Source: Bacteroidota bacterium (GTDB taxonomy: Bacteria > Bacteroidota > Bacteroidia > Flavobacteriales > Flavobacteriaceae). From it: DNA of 11,534 nucleotides. This document shows, piece by piece, positions 1-6,424 of this stretch (within the stretch, counting starts at the first letter, position 1; the number at the start of each line of letters is the position of its first letter). A program made the position numbers and the translations under genes. The DNA is taken from the NCBI GenBank assembly GCA_018656255.1, contig JABHYI010000058.1:1-11534 (forward strand), given 5' to 3'. The notes under the pieces were generated by a model that worked only from the letters and a program-made list of their open reading frames with translations, was not told the origin of the DNA and did not search any database.

Positions 1-1322
1 AAACCATCTCCATATCCAACACTGTTCCAGTCTCTTGCATTTACTCCACCTGGAGAGGAAGAGGGTCCGTACCATGATCCGTTGTCTTGAAGACCTCCGT
101 ATACATTGTATGGCTCCTGGTTGTCAACACTAATGTGGTAAAACTGTGATAGCGGTAAGTTTTCTACAATTTCAAAGGTAGATCCTCCATTCCAAGAACG
201 GTAAACACCACCATCTGTTCCTGAGTAAATTACATCACTATCATTTATATGGAACGCAAAGTCATGTATATCACTATGCATATTTCCTAGGTCTTTAAAT
301 GTTTTTCCTCCATCACGGCTTATAGATCCGTTCAAGCCACCTTTTAAAACCACCTCAGGATTTTTAGGATCGATAACAATTCTTGAGAAATAAAAAGGTC
401 TTACTACTAGTCCAAAGTCATTATTTAAATGCTCCCAAGAAGCTCCTGCATTGTTAGATTTCCACAAACCATTTTTGCTCTTTTCTTCTGTTTCTAAAAC
501 AGCATACAATACACTAGCATCACTAGGGGCAACTGCAATTGCAATTCTTCCTAGTTTTCCTTCAGGAAATCCTTCATGAATTTTATTCCATGTTGCACCA
601 GCATCTTCTGATTTGTATAGGGCACTGCTAGTTCCTCCAGAGTTAAAACCCCATCCAGAGCGTCTAAATTCCCACATTGAAGCATATAATATTGCTGGAT
701 TTTCTGGATCCATGATGACATCACTTGCTCCAGTTGAAGGACCAATGTATAATATCTTACTCCAAGAGGCGCCTCCGTCAGTTGTTTTGTAAACACCTCT
801 ATCTTGGCTGTCTGCCCATAACGCTCCAAGTACACCAACGTATATTTCTTGGTTATTTTTTGGATTAATTACAATAGAGGTAATTCTTTCACTATTTTCA
901 AAACCTGGTACTTCCTCAAAATTTGAACCTCCATCTGTAGATTTAAACAAACCATCTCCAATAGATACAGAATTACGGGTCCAGGTTTCTCCGGTTCCCA
1001 CCCAAATATTTTGATCTGGGTTTGTAGGATCTAAACTCACTACACCTATAGATTGTACGTGATCGTCAAAAATGGGTGAGAAGATAGCGCCTCCATCACT
1101 AGACCTCCAAACACCACCACCTGCAGTTCCTGCATATAAAATACGAGGGTTGGTTGGATGGCTTTCAAGATCGTTGATACGGCCACTCATAAGAGCAGGG
1201 CCAATTTGACGTGCGCGCATATCGCCAAATAATTCTTTACCTTTTAATGAGATTTCTTCTTGTGCATTTCCATTAAATGAAAATAGAAGCGTTAATAACA
1301 AAGGAAGCAGTATTCTTTTCAT
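1..1322 (-). CDS. Secreted Asp-box (BNR/sortilin-like) beta-propeller protein, 3' end missing
   Basis: The frame opens at ATG 1322 and stays open to the left edge, giving 440 complete codons; the C-terminus lies outside the window. Residues 1-20 form a signal peptide (basic KR, then a Leu/Phe-rich core) with probable cleavage at GNA-QEE. At least seven Asp-box repeats of the S-x-D/N-x-G-x-x-W/F type follow: SSDGGAIF (74-81), STDGGSNF (128-135), TTDGGASW (180-187), SEDAGATW (238-245), SNNAGASW (289-296), SRDGGKTF (335-342) and SWNGGSTF (376-383). They lie about 40-58 residues apart, which is the pattern of a multi-bladed propeller. Flavobacterial relatives are usually annotated as glycosyl hydrolase, WD40/YVTN/BNR-like or VPS10-domain proteins and are generally about 900-1100 residues. 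Glycosidase activity is not shown by anything visible. Export to the periplasm or surface is inferred; whether a type IX secretion signal is present cannot be seen. Confidence 0.9.
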   Translation of the reverse strand, partial: MKRILLPLLLTLLFSFNGNAQEEISLKGKELFGDMRARQIGPALMSGRINDLESHPTNPRILYAGTAGGGVWRSSDGGAIFSPIFDDHVQSIGVVSLDPTNPDQNIWVGTGETWTRNSVSIGDGLFKSTDGGSNFEEVPGFENSERITSIVINPKNNQEIYVGVLGALWADSQDRGVYKTTDGGASWSKILYIGPSTGASDVIMDPENPAILYASMWEFRRSGWGFNSGGTSSALYKSEDAGATWNKIHEGFPEGKLGRIAIAVAPSDASVLYAVLETEEKSKNGLWKSNNAGASWEHLNNDFGLVVRPFYFSRIVIDPKNPEVVLKGGLNGSISRDGGKTFKDLGNMHSDIHDFAFHINDSDVIYSGTDGGVYRSWNGGSTFEIVENLPLSQFYHISVDNQEPYNVYGGLQDNGSWYGPSSSPGGVNARDWNSVGYGDG

Positions 1323-1365
1323 AGGATACAAATTAAGATTTTTGGTTTAATTAGAATGTGAAGTA

Positions 1366-1398
1366 AAAAAAATCCTCACGTTTTGGGAGGATTTTTTT
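1366..1398 (-). terminator. Hairpin terminator between the LolA-like gene and the Asp-box gene
   Basis: Twelve-base perfect arms (A7-TCCTC at 1366-1377 and GAGGA-T7 at 1387-1398) enclose a 9-nt loop. Read on the minus strand, the stem ends in a run of eight T residues (the A run at 1365-1372), so it can end transcription from the LolA-like gene. The opposite strand also has a T run, so it could work both ways. It suggests that the Asp-box gene has its own promoter, although I see no convincing one in the 43 bp that remain. Confidence 0.75.
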
Positions 1399-1411
1399 GT
1401 TTGGTTTTATG

Positions 1412-2149
1412 TTATTTTTCTTCAGGGAAAGCGAAAAATGCTTTATCTACATCAGGATTTAAAATAATTTCTTTCATGACGATTGGTTGTCCACCTTGAG
1501 ATATTGAGAACGGAAAGTACAGGCCATCCACTTCTTGGTAGTCACTATATCCGGAGGTAGACATTTGTCCTTTTGCAGGACCCATGTTCATTGTTGTTTC
1601 TACCACAATTGGCACATAATTTTCTGTCTCAAAATAGTGAAATGATACCGTTGGTTCTTCTTTACCATCTACCATAACTGGCTTTTGTGTTAACTTGAGT
1701 TTGAAGGTCTCTGTACCTTCTTTTGTTTCTTTACCAAGGTACTCTACCGTATATCCTTTTTCTTTATAATTTAAAAAGGGAGATGGAAAATCTTGATTGT
1801 TTATTTTCATGTTCTCTGTGGTTTCTGTATCACTTTTTTCAGGTAGCATGGTCATGAAATTGGTCGTCCACATAATATCTCCATCAAAAGAAAACTGTGT
1901 CATCTCTTGTCCTTGTATATTTATTTTTAGTAGTTGTTTACCATCTTTCATTTGGTACATTTCTACAGGAATATCCATCCCTTGGGCACTAACAGAACCG
2001 ATCATTTTGGCTCCCTCTAGAGCGTTCCAGGCAGCTTCTCCACCGGTATTTTCAAAATAATTGCTTAGGATTTCATCAGCAGTTTGAGCAGTCATTGGTG
2101 CTACTGCTATAAGCGTTACAGCTAGTAGTAAAGTTTTAAATGTTTTCAT
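1412..2149 (-). CDS. LolA-like outer membrane lipoprotein-sorting family protein
   Basis: This is a 245-residue exported protein. Residues 1-22 are a signal peptide (MKTFK, then a hydrophobic core, cleaved near TAQ-TADE). The mature part begins with the TADEILSNYFENTGG segment typical of Bacteroidetes proteins annotated as outer membrane lipoprotein-sorting protein. A run of amphipathic beta strands follows, as expected of the LolA/LolB-type half-barrel that binds lipid or lipoprotein. There is no lipobox cysteine at the cleavage site, so the product is probably soluble in the periplasm. Known LolA carries lipoproteins from the inner to the outer membrane; this divergent paralogue group has no assigned cargo, so lipoprotein transport is a family-level inference. 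The gene is monocistronic in appearance: it diverges from the thioesterase gene on one side and a terminator follows its stop. ATG 2149 is the only start that precedes the signal peptide. Confidence 0.75.
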   Translation of the reverse strand: MKTFKTLLLAVTLIAVAPMTAQTADEILSNYFENTGGEAAWNALEGAKMIGSVSAQGMDIPVEMYQMKDGKQLLKINIQGQEMTQFSFDGDIMWTTNFMTMLPEKSDTETTENMKINNQDFPSPFLNYKEKGYTVEYLGKETKEGTETFKLKLTQKPVMVDGKEEPTVSFHYFETENYVPIVVETTMNMGPAKGQMSTSGYSDYQEVDGLYFPFSISQGGQPIVMKEIILNPDVDKAFFAFPEEK

Positions 2150-2383
2150 AAAAGTTATTTGTATATAATTAATGGTAATTTAAAAGTAAGACGTTTTAAT
2201 TTTAAAAAAGTTACAGGTTTTTCATTTTTTTTTGTTTGAGAAAAACAAGAACTCCTTTGTATTTTCCAAAAATAGAAAATTGTACTCATTAATTATATTT
2301 TTAAGGTTGATTTTTAAAAGAGGGAACGCTACGTTACTAGAGTTTTTAATGCGTTATTGTTACTTTAAAATTTATTTAAAAAG

Positions 2384-2391
2384 TATCTTTA
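2384..2391 (+). promoter_or_regulatory. Candidate -7 element for the thioesterase gene
   Basis: TATCTTTA matches seven of eight positions of the Bacteroidetes TAnnTTTG -7 element and lies 18 bp before the ATG. A TTG at 2357-2359 could be the upstream element, but the 24-bp spacing is long. The rest of the 2150-2409 intergenic stretch is AT-rich and shows no other clear signal. Confidence 0.3.
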
Positions 2392-2409
2392 TGTTTAAAT
2401 GTAACACCT

Positions 2410-2799
2410 ATGAATTTTCATACTAGAAAATGGATAAAACCAGAAGATTTAAATCCTAACGGAACCTTGTTTGGAGGTAGACTCCTGCAATGGATTGATG
2501 AGGAAGCTGCTTTATATGCAATTATACAATTAGAAAACCCCAAGACGGTTACTAAGTATATGAGTGAAATTAATTTCAAAAGCGCCTCGGTTAAAGGGGA
2601 TATTATAGAAATTGGGATTAGGGCTGTTAAATTTGGAGCCACTTCAATAACCCTTTGTTGTGAGGTTAGAAATGTCATGACTCGTGAAGCTATTATAACC
2701 ATAGACACTATTGTAATGGTTAGTCTAGACCAGGATGGAAAACCAAAGCCTCACGGTAAATCTGAGATTGAATATGTAAAAAACAGATTAAAAAAATAG
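2410..2799 (+). CDS. Hotdog-fold acyl-CoA thioesterase (YciA/BACH type)
   Basis: A 129-residue single-domain protein. The N-terminal signature DLNPNGTLFGGRLLQWIDEEAA (residues 13-34) is that of acyl-CoA hydrolases in the YciA/BACH branch: NPNGTLFGG forms the CoA-facing turn and hotdog helix start, and WIDEEAA the central helix. A later strand pair with VKFGATSI fits the remaining sheet. The family hydrolyses acyl-CoA thioesters to free acid and CoA in the cytoplasm, usually as hexamers; the preferred chain length cannot be read from sequence. The basic C-terminal end (KNRLKK) is ordinary. ATG 2410 is the natural start because the signature begins only a dozen residues later. The gene stands alone on the plus strand, with the divergent LolA-like gene upstream and recQ converging from downstream. 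Confidence 0.88.
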   Translation: MNFHTRKWIKPEDLNPNGTLFGGRLLQWIDEEAALYAIIQLENPKTVTKYMSEINFKSASVKGDIIEIGIRAVKFGATSITLCCEVRNVMTREAIITIDTIVMVSLDQDGKPKPHGKSEIEYVKNRLKK

Positions 2800-2805
2800 C
2801 GCTGC

Positions 2806-4704
2806 TTATTTTTTAGAGTATCTATTTCTTTGATCTAAGGAGATAGCCTTGTTGCCAAGTAATAGCGCAATTGTTTTTAATACCAAAACCTGGCTTTGGT
2901 TTATGTTTTCTTGTATTTCTCTTGATGTTTTTGGACCACTCTCTAGCTCCAAAAGTATGATTTTACTAATTTTAAGTAGCTCTTTTTTGCTGAATGTCTC
3001 TTTTTTTGAGCTACACACACTACAAATACCACAGGGCGATGCTGTGGTTTCTCCAAAATAAGTTACCAATTGCACACTCCTGCAGGTGTTGTTGTTTTCT
3101 ACATAGTTTAATAGCTGTTGTACTTGTTGTTTCTTTTTATCGTTGTGAGAAACTACTTCTCTTGCAATTACATTTATTGTTTTGTCATCTTCTCTTGGGG
3201 TTAAAAATGTAATAGCTGCATCTGTTGTGTTTAAGTATAACTCTATAATGTTTGCTGCTTCTAGTTTTTGAAGAGTTTCAATTATAACGGGTTGTGATTG
3301 ACTAGTTTTGGTTTGTAAAACTTCTAGATTTACTCCTGTCATAGTTTCAAAAACACCTCCATAGAGTCGTAATATGGTTTTACCAATTACAGAGGCGAGC
3401 TTGTCGTGTTTAAAGAAGGCTAGTGCTGTATTTGTATCTACTAAAAATTTTAATTTACTAGAGCGTCCAAACTCCTTGGATAGCTGCAAAACTCCAAGCC
3501 TGTCTAGGGTGTTTAAGCCATTAAAAACCTGTAGGGTATTTAAAGAGTAGGTTTTACAAAAGTCTTCAAAATTAAAACCATGAGTAGTGAAAACGCCTTC
3601 TCCATATGAGATTTGAAGGTAATTATTTAATTTTTTGTACATAAATTTTAGCAAATCTACATCTGCCAAAGATGCTATAAACTGCTTTGTTACTAATTGT
3701 TTATCGTAGGCATTGTATAGTATGGTAGCAGTTGCCCTATTGCCATCTCTACCAGCGCGACCAGCTTCTTGAAAGTAACTCTCCAAGCTCTCTGGTAATT
3801 GTATATGTATAACGTGTGCTACGGTTGCCAAATCTATTCCCATACCAAAAGCACTCGTGGCTACTATGGTTGGTGAGGTACCATTTTTCCAGGCTTCTAA
3901 TTTTTTGGTTTTTTCTTGTGAAGGAATACCTCCATGAAAAAAATCACTTTTAATGCCAAGGCTGTTTAAATGACTGCTTGTCTCTACAGCGCTTCTTCTT
4001 GTCCTAACATAAACAATAGCCTCTTTTTTATTTGATTTTAGTAGTTGTTGTATGTGGTACAATTTATCCTCTACCTCTAAGGTATTGTATGCTATGTTAG
4101 GGCGCACAAAAGAATCCTGGAACACCGATGGTAGTTCCATCTCTAACTCTTTGATAGTGTCCTTTAGTACCTCTGGCGTTGCAGTAGCTGTAAGGGCTAT
4201 AATAGGGGATAAGGGTTGCAACTCTCTTAGAATACGTATGTTTTTATAGGCGGGTCTAAAATCATTTCCCCACTGAGAAATACAATGCGCCTCATCCACA
4301 GCGATGCAGTTTACATTCATGCGCTTTATGGTGTTTTGGACAAGTTCTTGTTGTAATCTCTCTGGCGAAATATAAAGAAATTTATAATTTCCGAAGCTAG
4401 CATTATCCAGCAGCGTGTTTACCTCTGTAAATGATTTTCCTCCAGTGATAGCTAAAGCTTTAATACCTTTTTCTTTTAAACTTTTTACTTGATCTGTCAT
4501 CAAGGCTACAAGGGGTGATATTACAATACAAATGCCCTCTTGTGCTAGGGAAGGAATTTGAAAACATATTGATTTCCCTCCACCAGTAGGCAGCAGCGCA
4601 ACGGTATCTTTACCGTCCATAATAGAGGTAATTATGGCTTCTTGTTTTGGCCTAAAACTGGTGTGGCCCCAGTATTTTTGTAATATGTCAAGGGGTTTTT
4701 TCAG
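2806..4704 (-). CDS. recQ: RecQ-family ATP-dependent DNA helicase, probable CTG start
   Basis: From CTG 4704 this encodes 632 residues. Motifs in order: motif 0 (FRPKQ, about 17-21), Walker A TGGGKS (40-45), DEAH (137-140) followed by CISQWG, motif III ALTATAT, motif V SAFGMGID, and motif VI QEAGRAGRDG (312-321). Four cysteines (541, 558, 561, 564) in the pattern TCRS...PCGICSVC match the RecQ zinc site, and a short helical, HTH-like tail follows. No HRDC domain is visible. The enzyme should unwind DNA 3'-5' in recombination and fork repair. The first ATG (4620) would delete motif 0. The frame remains open to a stop at 4723-4725 and contains no ATG, GTG or TTG upstream of 4620, so CTG 4704, which overlaps the preceding TGA as CTGA, is the best start. 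More than 200 residues separate motif VI from the zinc site, more than in E. coli RecQ. The gene is cotranscribed with the upstream ATPase. Confidence 0.88.
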   Translation of the reverse strand: MKKPLDILQKYWGHTSFRPKQEAIITSIMDGKDTVALLPTGGGKSICFQIPSLAQEGICIVISPLVALMTDQVKSLKEKGIKALAITGGKSFTEVNTLLDNASFGNYKFLYISPERLQQELVQNTIKRMNVNCIAVDEAHCISQWGNDFRPAYKNIRILRELQPLSPIIALTATATPEVLKDTIKELEMELPSVFQDSFVRPNIAYNTLEVEDKLYHIQQLLKSNKKEAIVYVRTRRSAVETSSHLNSLGIKSDFFHGGIPSQEKTKKLEAWKNGTSPTIVATSAFGMGIDLATVAHVIHIQLPESLESYFQEAGRAGRDGNRATATILYNAYDKQLVTKQFIASLADVDLLKFMYKKLNNYLQISYGEGVFTTHGFNFEDFCKTYSLNTLQVFNGLNTLDRLGVLQLSKEFGRSSKLKFLVDTNTALAFFKHDKLASVIGKTILRLYGGVFETMTGVNLEVLQTKTSQSQPVIIETLQKLEAANIIELYLNTTDAAITFLTPREDDKTINVIAREVVSHNDKKKQQVQQLLNYVENNNTCRSVQLVTYFGETTASPCGICSVCSSKKETFSKKELLKISKIILLELESGPKTSREIQENINQSQVLVLKTIALLLGNKAISLDQRNRYSKK

Positions 4705-5246
4705 AAGGTGTTTTTTAGGTAGTTAAAAATGAAATCACTTCGCTGCTCAATACCTGCTTGCGGGACTTCAACAATAGTGTAGCCGTATTTTTTATAGCCA
4801 TCACACAATGATTTGTATATTTCTTTTGCTTGGGCAAAAGTTTCGTAACGCTCATTGTCTTTTGTGTAGATAAGCTCCCAGGGTGGTAGTAAAAAAACAC
4901 AGTCATAAAGGTGGGTGTAGCAAGGCTTCTCAAATTCAGCAGAGTACTGTGAACCTATAAAATCCATGTATGCTGTGATATCTGGAGTAGCTCTGTCATA
5001 AAATACATAATCTGTGTCTAGTTCTTTAGCCTTTTCAAATTGAAGTAATCTGCTTTCTAGCAGTTTTTGGCTAAATAGCATAGGGTCTGTTAAAAAAAGT
5101 TGGTCAATACCCTCTTTTCGAGCTTCGTTTATTATTTCTCGTGAGACCTCTTCCATGGTTGAGTAACCAAGACGCTTAATATGGTTTATTAAAGTCGTTT
5201 TTCCAGAGCCAGGGCCTCCGGTAATGACAATTCTTTTTGTATTCAC
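4701..5246 (-). CDS. NadR-like P-loop ATPase (AAA_28-type)
   Basis: A 181-residue cytoplasmic nucleotide-binding protein starting at GTG 5246; the next upstream in-frame codons reach a stop at 5262-5264 with no ATG. The N-terminus IVITGGPGSGKTTLI holds a Walker A loop (GGPGSGKTT, about 10-18). Further features are EEVSREIINEARKEG (about 33-46), FYDRATPDITAYMDF, where the acidic/Arg segment resembles the DRg/LID region of nucleoside kinases, and a C-terminal VEVPQAGIEQRSDFIFNYL. This set fits the AAA_28 domain shared with the C-terminal ribosylnicotinamide kinase half of NadR. No nucleotidyltransferase or HTH domain is present, so it is not a full NadR. Small-molecule kinase activity is plausible but unproven. 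Its TGA stop overlaps the likely recQ start by four bases, suggesting translational coupling. Confidence 0.75.
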   Translation of the reverse strand: MNTKRIVITGGPGSGKTTLINHIKRLGYSTMEEVSREIINEARKEGIDQLFLTDPMLFSQKLLESRLLQFEKAKELDTDYVFYDRATPDITAYMDFIGSQYSAEFEKPCYTHLYDCVFLLPPWELIYTKDNERYETFAQAKEIYKSLCDGYKKYGYTIVEVPQAGIEQRSDFIFNYLKNTF

Positions 5247-5316
5247 TGCTAAAATTGGATGTTAAAAATAATTTCTAAACCACAAAGTACGTTATTTTAT
5301 ATTGATGTTGAAAGTG

Positions 5317-5324
5317 TATCTTTG
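5317..5324 (+). promoter_or_regulatory. Candidate -7 element of the DUF493-DUF4290-murA operon
   Basis: TATCTTTG is a perfect TAnnTTTG match, 73 bp before the chosen ATG of the DUF493 gene. A clear TTG -33 element at the usual spacing is not evident. It lies in the 151-bp region between the divergent ATPase gene and this operon, where a promoter is expected. Its position also argues against starting the DUF493 protein at ATG 5302. Confidence 0.5.
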
Positions 5325-5397
5325 TGTAATACTATTTGGTGGTTTGTTTAAAATCGCTAATTATACAAACCCTTTTATATTTCTTAAGAAATACAAA

Positions 5398-5685
5398 ATG
5401 AAAGATACTAAAACTGAAGAATTTTACACTAGATTACAGGAACAATTAAAAGGAGATACAACATGGCCTGCTCCTTATTTATACAAATTTATTGTGCCCG
5501 GTAATGCTCAAAAAATAGCACAAATTGAGGCTATTTTTAACGGCACAAATGCCCAAATAAATACCCGTGATTCTAGCAAAGGAACCTATACAAGTCTCTC
5601 CATAAAAGTAGTGATGGCGTCTCCAGAGATGGTGATAGAGAAATACAAGCAAGTTTCTCAGGTGGAAGGAGTGATTTCTTTATAA
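5398..5685 (+). CDS. DUF493 (YbeD-like) family protein
   Basis: A 95-residue protein beginning MKDTKTEEFYTRLQEQL. The core, WPAPYLYKFIVPGN...IEAIF followed by a beta strand TSLSIKVVMASPEMVIEKYKQ and a terminal EGVISL, matches the YbeD/DUF493 family, which has a small ferredoxin-like ACT-type fold. E. coli YbeD is 87 residues, so the length fits. The molecular role of the family is not firmly established; in enterobacteria the gene sits beside lipoate-attachment genes, which is not the case here. I chose ATG 5398 because the family homology starts just after it and because the extra in-frame N-terminus from ATG 5302 would span the likely promoter. It is the first gene of a plus-strand unit with the DUF4290 gene 65 bp downstream and murA after that. 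Confidence 0.8.
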   Translation: MKDTKTEEFYTRLQEQLKGDTTWPAPYLYKFIVPGNAQKIAQIEAIFNGTNAQINTRDSSKGTYTSLSIKVVMASPEMVIEKYKQVSQVEGVISL

Positions 5686-5750
5686 AATTTGTATTTTGCA
5701 ATACAGATTAATTCTTCATTTACACAACCCCCAATTTATAAATACAACTC

Positions 5751-6407
5751 ATGTTTTTTACAGATATAGAATATAATACAGAGCGTCCGCATTTGATTAT
5801 TCCAGAATATGGTCGTCATATCCAGAAAATGGTTGATCAGGCTGTTGCAGAAAAAGATCCAGAAAAACGCAATAAACAAGCAAAAAGTATCATTTCTGTA
5901 ATGGGTAATTTAAACCCTCATCTGCGAGATGTTGCAGATTTCCAGCATAAACTTTGGGACCAATTATTTATCATTTCAGATTTTAAACTTGATGCAGAAT
6001 CTCCTTATGAGAAACCATCTGTTGAGGCCCTAAGAGAGTCTCCAGCAAGCCTAGAGTATCCTCAAAACTACCCTAAATACCGTTTTTACGGCAATAATCT
6101 CAAACGAATGATTGATATAGCAATTGGTTGGGAAGATGGAGATAAAAAAGATGGTTTGGTATTAACCATTGCCAATCACATGAAAAAATGTTTCCTAAAT
6201 TGGAACAAAGATACCGTTGAAGATGATGTTATTTTTGCGCATCTCTTTGAACTCTCTGACGGAAAATTAAATCTAAAAGATAGCAAAGAGCCCCTTAGGA
6301 ATTCTTCTATACTACTTAAAACAAAAAATCGTTTTAGTGATACTAAGGCTACCCCAAACAAACACAAAAAGCATAACAATAACAATAGAGGCCGTAAGCG
6401 CTACTAA
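5751..6407 (+). CDS. DUF4290 family protein
   Basis: A 218-residue cytoplasmic protein with no signal peptide or membrane segment. The start MFFTDIEYNTERPHLIIPEYGRH and the later YPKYRFYGNNLKRMI are the recognisable blocks of DUF4290, a family known essentially from Bacteroidetes and commonly found directly before murA. The first 170 residues look helical and folded. Residues from about 190 form a basic, Asn/Lys/His-rich, low-complexity tail (NKHKKHNNNNRGRKRY), a composition often seen in nucleic-acid- or ribosome-associated tails, though no such role is known. The stop is 17 bp before the murA ATG, so cotranslation and a link to early peptidoglycan synthesis are plausible. Function is unknown; the family assignment is firm. 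Confidence 0.85.
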   Translation: MFFTDIEYNTERPHLIIPEYGRHIQKMVDQAVAEKDPEKRNKQAKSIISVMGNLNPHLRDVADFQHKLWDQLFIISDFKLDAESPYEKPSVEALRESPASLEYPQNYPKYRFYGNNLKRMIDIAIGWEDGDKKDGLVLTIANHMKKCFLNWNKDTVEDDVIFAHLFELSDGKLNLKDSKEPLRNSSILLKTKNRFSDTKATPNKHKKHNNNNRGRKRY

Positions 6408-6424
6408 ATTTTTTACCAAAATCT

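Noticed and set aside
551..838. A 95-codon minus-strand frame inside the Asp-box gene
   Set aside because: It is out of frame with the Asp-box protein, whose seven repeats and signal peptide make the other frame clearly the coding one.
1..1322. Repetitive protein sequence considered as a tandem-repeat adhesin or toxin
   Set aside because: The repeats are degenerate Asp-box beta-propeller blades spread through the protein, without DNA-level tandem identity or adhesin/toxin domains in the visible part.
2232..2426. A 64-codon plus-strand open frame running into the thioesterase start
   Set aside because: It is Lys/Phe/Ile-rich translation of an AT-rich intergenic region, overlaps the thioesterase start in another frame, and covers its candidate promoter.
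5282..5290. TACTTTG on the minus strand as the promoter of the ATPase-recQ unit
   Set aside because: It is one base short of TAnnTTTG and has no upstream TTG at a suitable distance, so I could not support it.
5302..5397. An N-terminal extension of the DUF493 protein from ATG 5302 with a hydrophobic MMLKVYLCVILFGGLF segment that resembles a signal peptide
   Set aside because: The DUF493 homology starts only after ATG 5398, the family is cytoplasmic, and the extension overlaps the likely -7 element at 5317-5324.
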